Source of the DNA: Sordariomycetes sp. S80-01Y
Lineage: Eukaryota > Ascomycota > Sordariomycetes
Length of the DNA: 64,000 nucleotides
Assembly (NCBI GenBank): GCA_037042185.1
Contig: JAXQJY010000026.1
Location: 372,001 to 436,000, forward strand
Direction: 5' to 3'
Part shown: positions 44,406 through 55,041 of the stretch, one piece after another
How positions within the stretch are numbered: the stretch's first letter is position 1
How the letters are laid out: each line of letters opens with the position of its first letter
Notes under the pieces: model-generated
What the model was told of the DNA's origin: nothing
The model's database searches: none
The model's input: only the letters and a program-made list of their open reading frames with translations
Program-made: the position numbers and the translations under genes

Positions 44406-44493
44406 AGGCGCATCTATTGACTTTTCTCACTGCAGCGCGCGATGAGGCAGCGCTTCATGACGCTGCACCATGTAAACAGTATTTTTACCTCCC

Positions 44494-46013
44494 CTAATCG
44501 CTCTTCTTGCGAAGCCTTGGCAGTGACAACCAAATCCCCAACAGCGCACCCAGCATTCCCAGGATGATGGGCTGCAGCACCTGAACACCCCTGTGCTGAG
44601 CAAGCAGACCGATGCAGAAGGGCAGCACGGCGGCGCCGCACCCTCCAAACGCCGCCGCGAACCCAATGACAGCAACGTGCTGGTGGCGCGGGAGGATCTT
44701 GTTCGCAACCAGCACGATGCTCGGGAACAGGGGGCCGAGGAAGAAGCCCTGGAGCGCGACCGCCACGACCGACACGTAGAAGGACGGCACCAGCCAGAAG
44801 ACCAGCTGGAGGGCCATGGTGATGGCGATGTAGGCCCGCAAAGAACGTCAGCAGCTGCCGGCTCGCGTTGCAGTCTGGTAACTCACCGTGGTGGCGATCT
44901 TGACGCCGACCTGATCCGTGACAAAGCCCAGCACAGCTCTCCCAACCGTGATGCCGAGCCAGAAGCCCGTGGCGGACATGCCGCTCGCAAACGGCTCGCC
45001 GTCGCGAACGTTGATCATGAAGAGGACGATCCACCCGCCAAGGGCAACCTCGACACCCACGTAGAAGAGCAGGAAGATGGCAGCGGTCCAAGATACGCGT
45101 GCCGCGGGACGGTGGAAGAGCGCCTGCTTGAGACCGGACTCGTGCTCGATCTCGTTGACGCGGTAGATGCGGCGGTAGGCTGGACCGTCAAACCTCCAGA
45201 ACGAAGACGTCAGGGTCCCCAGCTCGAGGACGGCGAGGCCGATCTGGAAGATGTTAGTGCCTTCCAATGCGAGGGGACCCTGGGCCAAACTAACCATCAG
45301 GTAGTAAAACGTGTACCACTGCATGCCCAGCTTGGTGATGAAGCTCGTAGCCACCAGCGGCGTCATGACACCGCCCAGCCCATAGAATGCATGGATCAGG
45401 CCCAGCAGCTCGCTCGAGTTCGCCAGGCCCCCGACCCAGGCGTTGAAGGCCGCATCGCTCAGGCCGTTCCCGAAGCCGGCCAGGATGTAGGCAAACACCA
45501 GCGCCACGTACGGCGGATGGGCGCAGATGACGCAGTAGGCGGCCAGATGGCAGCCCGAGCCGACGACGGAGACGCCGCGCTGGCCGACCTTGAGATGCAG
45601 GTAGTTGTTCAGCAGCGCGGAGGCGAAGTAGCCGACAAAGGGGGAGAGGAAGACCAGGGAGACGATTGTGTGGCTGACGTGGTAGTACTCTTCGAGCTGG
45701 CAAGTGTGAGAGGATGTCTTCAGGGAGGTAGCAGTGCGCTTACGTAGGGAATGAGAGGGCCGTAGGCGGAATCGTTGCTGCCCATGAGGAAGAAGCTGAT
45801 GAAGACGGCCGTCATGCGGTAGATGTTGCCCTTCGGCTCGTTCCACCTCTGGAGAGCTTCGACGTGCGGAGTGGGATCTGGCTCTGCACCGCCAGTCTCG
45901 CCCAGCACTCTGCCATTGTCCCAGTGCTGGCGGTCAGGGACGTCTTGCTTTGCCGGTGATGGTCGAGCTGGGATGTTGAGCTGCTCGAGCTCGACTTGGG
46001 TTGTGGACGTCAT
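44494..46013 (-). CDS. MFS transporter (BSC6-like), with a non-canonical 3' splice site
   Basis: Exons on the minus strand are 46013-45744, 45696-44887 and a last exon to 44494, about 463-473 residues with 12 predicted helices. After a hydrophilic N-terminus, helix 1 starts at VFISFFLMGSNDSAYGPLIPY, and GFGNGLSDAAFNAW follows in the N-terminal half, as in the fungal bypass-of-stop-codon-6-like MFS group of unknown substrate. The second intron has a good GTGAGT donor and CTGAC branch site, but the position giving perfect family continuity (exon start 44835, AYIAITMALQ) is preceded by CGG, not CAG. The next AG is at 44807-44806 (exon start 44805), also in frame, which would delete ten residues of a helix. 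It lies between the two ligase-like subunit genes, convergent with alpha (88 bp). Confidence 0.82.
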
Positions 46014-46639
46014 CACGGAAGGGCTGTGTCAACTTGCTTTCTTAGACGGCTACTGACTGCTTCAAGAGAAATTTGACATTTCTACCGCCGGCGATGGTCA
46101 GCTTTACAGGTGATGCTGTTAAATACAGGCTTCGTCATGGCGAATCGGAATCCGGCATCTCCGCACAGGAGCGACAGCCCCCGATGGGCGATCTCCAATT
46201 TTCACTCCACATTCGCATCGTCCCCATGCAAAACAAGTCTAAATCAGACGATGAGCTGTCGTTCGGTAGCTCCCCGCAACGACGACGGAGCGAAGGCCCG
46301 TTGTGCCCCGAGACTTGGACCTTGTTGGGTGGGGTCTCGGGGCAGCATCTTGAAAATTCCCGGAGTCGGTGAACGTCACATGGCGACCTGCGGTGGTAGG
46401 GAGGCGGAGAATTGGAGAATCTTTCATCAGGAGCTTCCCGCGGGGATCCCGGTTGTGGCGAAGCGATCTGCGGCGGAGTTCTTGGGTGGGAAACTCCTGT
46501 GCTTTGTGGCCACGGGCTGGAAGGGATTGGGACTATTTCCTGTTTTGATAGAGCCCTCAACCTCGCCAGCTGTTTCGGTCTAATATCTAGTCAGGTTCGC
46601 ACAGACGGACATTGCGCTGCCTATGTCAGAACCCCCTTA
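46014..46639. other. Intergenic region
   Basis: MFS gene promoter and the acetyltransferase 3' flank. No feature is seen. Confidence 0.45.
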
Positions 46640-47383
46640 CTATGAGTCCTCAACCTTCTTCACCACCTTTGCCGGCGATCCATACGCCACCGAATAGTCA
46701 GGGATATCCCTTGTGACGAGACTGTTGGCCCCGATAGTGCACCCTTTACCGATAGTCACGCCGGCCAGAATGGTCACGTTGCCCCCGATCCAGCAGTCAT
46801 CCCCCACGACGACGGGGTACGTCCACTCGACACCCTCGCGCCTCGGGCCGGGCTCCAGGGGATGCTCCGCGGCGAAGATGGAGACGAAGGGCCCGAACTG
46901 ACAGCGGTCGCCGATCTTGACGATGCCCGAGTCCACGATGACCAGGCTGCGGCGGTCAGCGAGTCCTCATCTCTGCATGCTGGTGACTTACTTGAAGTTG
47001 GAGTAGAAGCTCTCCCCGATGGAGATGTTGCAGCCGTAGTCGATGCTGATGGGCGGCTCGATGAATGCGCCCTTGCCGACGTGGCCCATCAGCCGCTCCA
47101 GGATGGCTTGTCTGTCCTTGACGATGGACCTGTGCGTGGCGTCGCCGGGGAAGTGCGTGTTGTATTCGTGCATGAGCTTGCGGGCTCGGAACCGGCCCTC
47201 GAGGAGCTCCTCAACCTGGGTGTTGTATCTTTGCCTGTCAGAATTGCTGTGTGGCGGCTATGGCTGGCAAACTTACACCATGTCCGAGATCATCTTCTCG
47301 TAGTCGTCGCACCACGGGGTGTGCTTGAGCGTCTTGGCGAAGGCGATCATGTCGTCGTTCTTCTTCGAAGCTGGGCCGCCCAT
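46640..47383 (-). CDS. Hexapeptide-repeat O-acetyltransferase (maltose/galactoside acetyltransferase family)
   Basis: Three exons on the minus strand (47383-47277, 47228-46992, 46946-46640) give 216 residues. The N-terminal Mac domain (KTPWCDDYE-like start, ARKLMHEYN) is followed by left-handed beta-helix turns: GCNISIGESFYSNFN, VKIGDRCQFGP, then H-containing AAEHPLEP with the catalytic His, VVVGDDCWIGGNVTIL and VTIGKGCTIGANSLV. The end GSPAKVVKKVE is diagnostic. These trimeric enzymes move acetyl from acetyl-CoA to sugar or small-molecule hydroxyls. The second intron end offers two in-frame acceptors, so exon 2 may begin at 47234 or 47228; the latter gives the usual MVYN junction. It is transcribed in the same direction as the MFS and ligase-beta-like genes. 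Confidence 0.9.
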
Positions 47384-47864
47384 ATTGACTGAGTTCTGAA
47401 CTTTGTTCTTTTCGGGGATATTTTGAAAGTGAGTACTGCTGTTTAAGAGTGGAAGGGATGGTTAGTCTTCACTCTGGATGTTGACGGTGAAGGTGATTGC
47501 CCGCTCAAGTTGGTATGACCAGGGTGGTTAGTTGGGCTTAAGATGCTCTCTGACAGGGATATGAGAAGAAGAACGAGAGGAGACGAGCATGCAACGTCTC
47601 CCAAGCGTCTCTTTTATTCGGTAATGCTTCCAGAAGCTCACGTGGCTACTTATATGGTGCAGCGGAAAACTTAAACATACAGTTTTCCGCCCCCGCATCC
47701 CGCCCCGTACGGGATCGCATCCTACTGCGAAGAGAGGAACTATTTTCTCGTTCATGTGCTAGCCATTATTAATGGAAGGATCGAGATTATCCACCGTGTG
47801 GCAGTGTTTTCAAAGGGAACGGAAGGATGCCGTCAACTGTTGTCGATTCTTGGCATGACTTCCC
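47384..47864. other. Intergenic spacer
   Basis: Promoter of the acetyltransferase gene and 3' flank of the ligase-beta-like gene. No feature is seen. Confidence 0.45.
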
Positions 47865-49502
47865 TCACTTGGTCACGACATCTCCCTCTTCGAGCGGCGC
47901 CTTCAGCCACTCCCCATCCCAAGCCAAGGCCTGCTCCCTACTGAAGCTCGGTCCCGCGGGTGCCTCATAAGGACCGGCCAACTCGACCGCCTTCGCAGCG
48001 GCCGCACCGAAGTCGGCTTCGACGTACAAGCCCAGGTCGGCTTCCTCCAGCTGCGTCGGATGTCAGAGGCGTTCACGCGCAGGCCAGTACATGACTTACA
48101 AGTTTGAGGCCGGCTGCCGAGTTGGTACCCTGAAGCCTCACTACTATCGGCACCTTGATCGGTCCGAGCTCCTTGGTTGCTGCAATGATGGACTCGGCGA
48201 TCATGGCGCAGTTTGTGATGCCTACGCGGATTCTCGTCAGCTTCGCTCCGCGGCTCCCGGCGTCTGCAGCTCACCTCCGTAGACATTCACGATGATGGTC
48301 TTCACCCGCTCGTCCCTCAACACAATGTCGAACGCCCTGACCATGGTCTCCTTGGTAGCCTGTCCGCCCGCGTCCAGGAAGTTGGCACTCTGGCCGCCGT
48401 AGTAGTCGATGGCGTCGTTGGTGGCCATCGCGAGACCAGCTCCGTTGACCACGTTACCAATGTTCCCGTCCATCTTGATGTACACGAGGCCGCTCTGTTC
48501 GGCCTCGACGCTCGCAGCGTTCTCCTGGCCGAGATCCCTGAGGCTGAAGAGTGCTTCTTGGCGCTTGGCGGCGGCGTCGTCGATGGTCATGACGGAATTG
48601 AAGACGGCGAGGCCCGGGATGCCCTTGCGCTTTCGACGGAGCATGATCCTGGTCTTGGCAAGGTCCTTCTCGACGAAGAGCTTCCACATGGTGCTGAGTA
48701 TGTCCCGCAGCTGCCGGGCTTCTTTCCCCTCGTAGCCGGTATGCTTGGTGATTTCCTGGAGCATCTCGCGATGAATACCTTCTGAATACTTGACTTCGTA
48801 GTAGGCGCGGTTGCACTCAGTAAGCCGTTGGTCGCTCTCTGGGTCCTTAAGGCGACGGCCGTAGACCAACAAGACCGGAGCGCACTTCTCCCGATCAATG
48901 TTTATGCTGAAGTTCCAGATGTCGCCCTCAGGCGGTCTCATTTCGGTGATGTAGACAGACTCGATGAGACGCTCATCGTGCCCCATGTTGGCGACGGGAA
49001 CGCTGGCTCTCCAACCGAGCATCTTCTTTGCAATGTTGCCAATGGCGGTCACATCGCTGGTTTGCCTCCCACCTTCTAACATGTTGATGTTCAGGCCGCT
49101 CTCGCTGCGCAGGGTGTGTCCGTGAAAAGGGAAGACAACTTGAGGACTGATCCGAACCACCTTACCTGTTCTCGATTAGGTTCGTTCATGCAGTCCCAGA
49201 CGGAAGACTCACAAGGCATGCCTTGGGCGACCGCCATGGCTTCTGAAGGCGTTTTCGCTGTCTGGCCCCGGAAGATGGGCACATTATTCTACTTGGTCAG
49301 CTGACGTCGCTACACTTTCCGCGAGCAGCGCACCTCGTGAAGCAGGCGCTGAGAATCAGACAGGTGCAGAGTCAGACATCTGGTTTGTTGCTGTTGCAGC
49401 AGCTGTCACAAAGGGTCAGTATGAGTTGAATGCCAACATAGCAGCAATGCTTGCCTTTGGACCCTGCCCGAAGAGGCATGTGGTTCTTCGCCGACAGGCC
49501 AT
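47865..49502 (-). CDS. Succinyl-CoA ligase beta-subunit-like protein with a degenerate ATP-grasp domain
   Basis: Proposed exons on the minus strand: 49502-49455, 49402-49334, 49288-49213, 49165-48275, 48221-48100, 48050-47865, about 463 residues. The first exon is tentative and needs a GC-AG intron. The N-terminus aligns with the LHEYQS...VPxG start ([20 protein letters not shown]). The ATP-grasp loop GGRGKG is replaced by PFHGHTLR. The EINPL and DAK motifs are replaced by RIMLR (M239) and FNSV (N254), so both metal-ligand positions are lost. The C-terminal CoA-ligase domain is well kept: [26 protein letters not shown], then NVYGG joined across an intron to ITNCA, and VRLQGTN. The C-terminus has an extension of about 40 residues. 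The protein probably pairs with the alpha-like subunit at 43261 and is unlikely to use ATP in the usual way. Confidence 0.8.
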
Positions 49503-49989
49503 CCTGTCCGACGCGCCGCGCGTAGACGTGTCACGTGAAAGTCACGCTCTAGCCAGATGGTGCAGTACCGAACCATATGGTAAAATTTTTCAATTGAGAG
49601 CTGAGAAAACCCGCGGGTTCGTACGATTGTCGCGAAGGGGACCGATTCTTGAACGTCAAAGTTGACGTTGGTCTCGGGGCGCTGTGGATGTCGACGCGGA
49701 ATGGGTCGCCGAGGACATGCACGTAAGCGGGCGCTGCCAATTTGCGTCGGCTATATGAATGCAATGACTGACAGAATAAGGGACACAGGCTCATGAAGCA
49801 CAACTTGACCAATTACGGGCTGCTTTTGTTGTAATCCAGGCTTCCCTAGACATCTCTCACGCTGTGGTCACGGATGGTGCTACAGAGATCATGTTGTAGG
49901 CGGTCTATTATTGTGAATTATATAATGAGAAGAGCACCGCTAGTGCTAAAGGCTGTCTATGTACCAGTCGCACGCTGTCTACTAAGCAT
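49503..49989. other. Intergenic region
   Basis: Promoter of the ligase-beta-like gene and 3' flank of the FAD oxidoreductase. An AT-rich patch lies near 49910. No gene is supported. Confidence 0.45.
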
Positions 49990-51594
49990 CTAGGCAGGAA
50001 TCTTGAAGCCGGTGCGGCGCTGGTTCTGGAACATGCCGGTAGGGTCGTACTTCTTGGAAGTAGCCTGCATGAGCGCGATGGCCTCGGCGCCGTAGTAGGA
50101 CAGCGGGTCCTGGTCCTTGTACGAGTAGTTGAGGAACTCCCAGTTCTTCTGGGCGCCGATCTCGTCGGCGTAGGCGTTGATGGCCGCCTTGTACTCCATG
50201 GAGATGGGGTGGATCTTCTCCTGGTTCTCGGCCGTGTCGACGGTCACGGCGATGAGCCACATGAGCGCGGGGCCGTCCGCGACGACCTCCTCCAGGCCGA
50301 GCACGTTGCCGCCGTACTGCTGGGCGTGCGAGACGATGGACTCGGACACGGGCTGGAACTGGACGAGCACGTTGAAGTCCGAGTCGGGCGCGGCCGCCTT
50401 CATCTGGTCGACGTACTCCCTGTGTTTGCGCTCGATGAAGTCCATGACGCGGAAGTCGTTGGTGGTCATGCCCGTCATCCACTCGGCGTAGAGGCCGAGG
50501 GGCGTAGGTCCGGTGAACTCGGGAACGAGGTCGGCAATCTCACCAATGCGCAGAGTGCTGGTCTCGGTGGGGATGGCCAGGTAGTCATCGAAGGCGGTGG
50601 CGTTCTCAACAGCGTCGACGTTGCTGAGCACGGTGATCAGGGCGTACCCGGCAGAAGAGTACTGGGTGGACACGATGTTCTGGCTGGCGGTGTCCTCGCT
50701 CATGTTCTCGACAAACTTGAGGTAGGCGTTGAAGAGGTCATCGCGGTCGTCGTAGCTGTAGGTGCTGATGCCACCCCACATCTTGGTCTGCTCGACGACG
50801 CGCTGGTCGAGGCGGGTGACGAAGCCGAAGTTGCCGGAGCCGCCCTTGAGCGACCGGTAGAGGTCCGAGTTCTCATGGGCGTTGGCGTTGACGATGGAGC
50901 CGTCGGCGAGGACAACCTCGAAGTTGACGACAGCGTCGCAAGCGAAACCCTGAGAGCTGCTGTGGAAGGACATCTGGACAGGTCAGCGGCTGCTGCTTGC
51001 AGTGGACTGGACTAAAATTGACTTACACCTCCACCGGTACTGAAACCGCCAACGCCAACGACAGAGGCACGGCCGCCGACGTTGACGACACCGTACTCCT
51101 GCAGAGCCGCGAAGGAGTGGCCCCAGTCAGATCCAGGCTGGGTCGAGGCAAGCTTCGTCTCAGTGTCGTAGGTGGTGGCGTTGAGCCAGCCAAAGTCGAC
51201 GGTGACACCATCCTTGATGCCGTTGGAGCCCTCAAAGGCGGAGTGAGCACCGCTCCTCATGCCAAAGGGGCACTTGTGCTCGGCGAAGACCTTGGTGATC
51301 TCGGACACATCCTGGGTGGACTGAGGCAGCACCATGCACCAAGGGGCCTGGGCCGCGTTGGCAGAGTAGTAGCTGGCCAAGCGCGCATCGTACACAGAGG
51401 TGTCGGGCGCGAAGACCTTGCCCTCGAGGCCGGGAGCCTTGCTCAGGGCGCCACACTGCGAATGTCAGCCCGTCTGAACTAATGCACACGAGGGAGACAC
51501 TTACGCAAACTTGCTGCTCGCACTTCTCGCCCTCCTTGGCCGTAGCCGAATTGGCCAGCAGGGCCGCAACGGCAGCAGCAGTAAACGACTTCAT
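49990..51594 (-). CDS. Secreted FAD-linked oxidoreductase (VAO/PCMH superfamily)
   Basis: Three exons on the minus strand (51594-51505, 51455-51027, 50973-49990) give 500 residues. A signal peptide (about 1-19, MKSFTAAAVAALLANSATA) suggests secretion. The FAD-binding PCMH domain has PQSTQDVSEITKV, MRSGAHSAFEG with H101 at the covalent-flavin position (usually RSGGHS), GWLNAT, the VGGRASVVGVGGF loop, and GFACDAVVNFEVVLADG. Exon joins fall inside these conserved strings and keep phase. The BBE-type tail (YGxNxxRL) of berberine-bridge enzymes is not evident; the end reads KKYDPTGMFQNQRRTGFKIP. Members oxidise sugars, alkaloid-like or polyketide substrates and often belong to secondary-metabolite clusters, but no synthase gene lies in the window. 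Confidence 0.92.
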
Positions 51595-53399
51595 CCTGGA
51601 TGTAACGCTGCGGCACGGTTCAAGCCACGCGGGATGCTGTGAGGAACAAAGGAGTCGATCTTCACCTGGGATGGGCTTAGACAGAGGCAGCGATAGCCTG
51701 AGCTGGAATGCGCTTCACGTGTGAATTGAGTAAGTGAAACAAACAGCGACAGCCTACGACGTCCGTGGCTTGACATGCGCGCAAGGCAAGTTTTTAAGAG
51801 ACGGATGGCAAACTTCCAATTTCCGATGGACCCAGGCGTGGGGCTCGAGGAACAGCCCAGGGCCGACACTATCAAGGCGAGAAGGGATCGCCAAGGGGGA
51901 GTTTCCGGGGACAGGTTCGGTCTGCGGTGCCGGACACGAGTCAGAGTGCATTGCAGAGCGCAGAACGCAGAACGCAGCATCAGCACGACAGCCGACAGCC
52001 GGTGCTTCTTCGTGCTCTCAGCAGCAGACAAATATCGATCTCGTCAGAACCGACAGGTGACAGATCTGTGCCGACCATGCAGCTCCCTCCGGGGACAACG
52101 TGGTCGTCCAGGGGCGGCACGTTGTGCAACTTTCGAGAAGAAGCAAAAGATCCTCGGCGACCAGCTCTCGGGTCAGGAGTGACTTGCATCGAAGCATCGC
52201 GCAGCCCCTCACGAACCAAGACGACACGAGCTGAAGCTGAAGGACGAGGCAACGGATATGGTCAAGTCTGCAGCACTGGCGCTGCGAAGTCGAGACCGGA
52301 ATTGCACTACCGCTAGCCGGCCCCGCAGATCTGCACTCCCCGACCTGATTTGAGTCTAACCCCCGGATTTGCCAAAGGCTTGAGTGGACAGAGGGTCTCT
52401 CGTCCCCCAGGGCGAAAGCCAAGCTGAAGGATTCGCCTTCAGATGAGGGAGCCCCTGGTGCCTGCAGGCGTCCGGATGGGCTTCCGATTGGCATGCGCGT
52501 CCGGTCAAGAAGCTGGGCAGCCCTAGTTTGACGTCCTCGAGGCGTCGTCCTCACAACTGACGTTCGGGTCGAAGAAGTGCCGGGCTTCTGTGCGAAAGCG
52601 TCGACGGAGAACGAGAGGCGATATGCCAGAAAGAGGAAGGTCGTTGAGGCGCGGGGGAAAAGCTAGGAAGCTAAGAGGTTAGCGCATGACAGACCCAACC
52701 GCGTAAGAGACGTCGGTCCACTCGGTCACCCCTAAGCTAATGCACGTCGAAAGCCAGTTGGCGCGCCAGTGGGAGGTAAGAATGGCCTTTCTGTAACCGT
52801 CCGGAAGGTGAGGGATCCCTGCCGACTCCGGGACGTTGGTCGAGGTCGTAGCCGAATATGCCGGCAGGTATCTGCACGCAGAGTCGACGATGAAAGGCAG
52901 AGGCAGAAGCAAAGACAGAACATCAGAAGCGCAGGAAATCGTACACGCGTAAGTCGATCATCATGGATGCATGTGGATTCAAGGAAGCACCGGGGCTCAA
53001 GCAGAAAAGCCCCGAGGAGGAACACCCTCCACATCTTCTGGGGGGGGTCATCAGCATCCGATGGCCACCCGACGGCGCCAACGCCGCCCATGACTCGGCG
53101 TCGTGGCGTCCGGGTAAGTAATCTGCGCAGGGACGGCGATAATCTCGTTCCTCGCAAAGGAGCAACGATCAAGGCCGCCCCCCTTTTCCGTAGCTTGGGT
53201 GTCAGGCTGTCAGAGGCGTCGTATTAAGGTTGACGGACAACCTTGATGTTTGGGTCCCTTCTCCATCTTTTGCGGTGGTGCGTTCCTGGCTTGACCTGAC
53301 GACCCCATCCTCGCCCTGCGTGTGTCCTATGCATCGTTGAGCTTCCCCGCGGAGAAAATCATACAAGCTTTCTTTGACGCACAACGACGTACGTCCGCC
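51595..53399. other. Divergent intergenic region
   Basis: About 1.8 kb between the FAD oxidoreductase and a SAT4-like gene. The open frames at 52018-52554 and 52769-53227 have no domain. No repeat was recognised. Confidence 0.45.
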
Positions 53400-54800
53400 A
53401 TGGAGTTTCCCGTCGTCAACGGCGTCAAGGTCTTCACGCAGCCACCCGAGGGCTACGTGGTGGACTTTGACAATCCGCGGCAGCAGAAGGTGCTCGAGCA
53501 CTACGCCATCTTTGGCGTCTTTGGCACGCTCGCCTTCATCGCCCTGTGCCAGCGGTATTACACCAAGATATGGCTCTCGAAGGGCTTGCAGGTGGATGAC
53601 TGTGAGTGTGCTCTCCTTCTCATCGAAAGCGAAAAGCCAGCTCACATTGTCAGTCTTTATGTTCTGGGGATGGGTCACGTCGATAGCCACGCAGGCCCTC
53701 CTGACCGGTCAGTCCTCTCCCGATCGCGACGGGTGTTGAAGATTCGCTGACAATTTCGCAGCATCGATAGCAGAGGGCGGGTTCCTCGCGCACTCGTGGG
53801 AGATGCCCCTCACCCGCTACGAGAGATACTCCCTGCAGAGCTACGTTGCCGCTGCCGTCTTCATGCTCTGCAACGGCTGCACGAAGCTGTCGTTGCTCAC
53901 ATTCTACCTCCATCTGTCCCCGCAGCGCTGGTTCCGCGTGTCGGTCTGGACGTCCATCGTCATTGTGTCCCTGTACACCATTATAATCACGATGCTGCTG
54001 TTCTTCCACTGCACGCCGCCGCAGAAGGCCTTCAAGTTTGAGACGGAGGGTACCTGCATAGACGTGGCCATCTTGTACATGGCGACGGCCGTGAGCAACG
54101 TCTTCACGGATGTGATCCTGTTCATCTTGCCGATTCCTATGGTGTACCAGCTGCACATGCCGTTGCAGCAGAAGATTGGCGCCATTGTCGTTTTCGGCAT
54201 CGGATCTGCGTAAGTGCCACTCCCACCACCCCCAGCAGTGACTTTCATTAACAAGCCGCAGGACTATCGCGACTTCGATCGTTCGACTTGCCCTTCTTCC
54301 AGTCGTCCTCAAGAGCACAGATCCTTCATGGGACGCCGCTCCGGCCAACATCTGGAGGTAAGCCAGCCCCTTCAAGCTCTCCTTGCACGCAAGACCCCTA
54401 ACAGGTTTCCCCCAGTTTCCTCGAAGCCAACCTCTTCGTCATCTGCGGCTCCATGCCCACCCTGCGCAAGTTCTTCAAGCACGTCGCCCCCGCCGTCATG
54501 GGCGGCTCCTCGCAGCGCTCCACCACCTACGCCAACTCGTACGCCATCAACCGCTCCGGCGCCGGCGCCGGCATGTCGCGATCGCGCAAGAAGCGCAGCC
54601 AGTACGAGCACTTCGACGACGAGAACGAGCTCAACGTGTTCCCGTCGAGCCCGACGGACGGAAGCGACGGCGGTCCAAAGGGCAACGCCGCGACGGTGAC
54701 GGTGAATGCGGATAGCGCGAGCGCCGGCGGCGGCGAGGGGGACAATCATAGCGAGAAGGCGATTCTGCAGACTAAGAGCTTTACTGTCCGATATGATTAG
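53400..54800 (+). CDS. SAT4/PTH11-like seven-helix membrane protein
   Basis: Five exons (53400-53601, 53654-53707, 53762-54209, 54262-54357, 54416-54800) give about 394 residues. Family marks in order are a first helix ending before GLQVDDFFM across an intron, SYVAAAVFMLCNGCTKLSLL followed by TFYLHLSP, an FHCTPP segment, TDVILFILPIPMVYQLHM, SIVRLALLPV and NLFVICGSMPTLRKF. The last 130 residues are cytosolic, Ser/Gly-rich and include an AINRSGAGAGMSRSRKKRS stretch, like the tails of many PTH11-like proteins. No CFEM domain is present. This is the third member of the family in the window; the other two are tandem at 4.6-7.8 kb. Confidence 0.9.
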
Positions 54801-55041
54801 ATGCTTAATATGGGAGGCACGGGTCACGGAAATGCGCGCGAGCGTGGGTATTGGTTGGCGTTTATACTGTTTACTTGATGGATATACCGAACAGCACGGG
54901 GTGCAACGGGCTTAGATGACAGCTTCATGTTCAAGAGAAGCATATTTCTTTATAAATTTCGGGGCTAGTTGAAAGGGTGAAGAATGTGCCTGGAGATTCA
55001 TCGCGTCTCGAACTGTATATACATATCCTTTCACGGAGCTC

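Noticed and set aside
50209-51015. A 268-residue plus-strand frame opposite the FAD oxidoreductase
   Set aside because: Antisense to conserved exons; Val/Gly/Asp-rich composition typical of reverse-strand readings.
52769-53227. A 152-residue plus-strand frame upstream of the third SAT4-like gene
   Set aside because: Arg-rich low-complexity reading without a domain; more likely promoter sequence.
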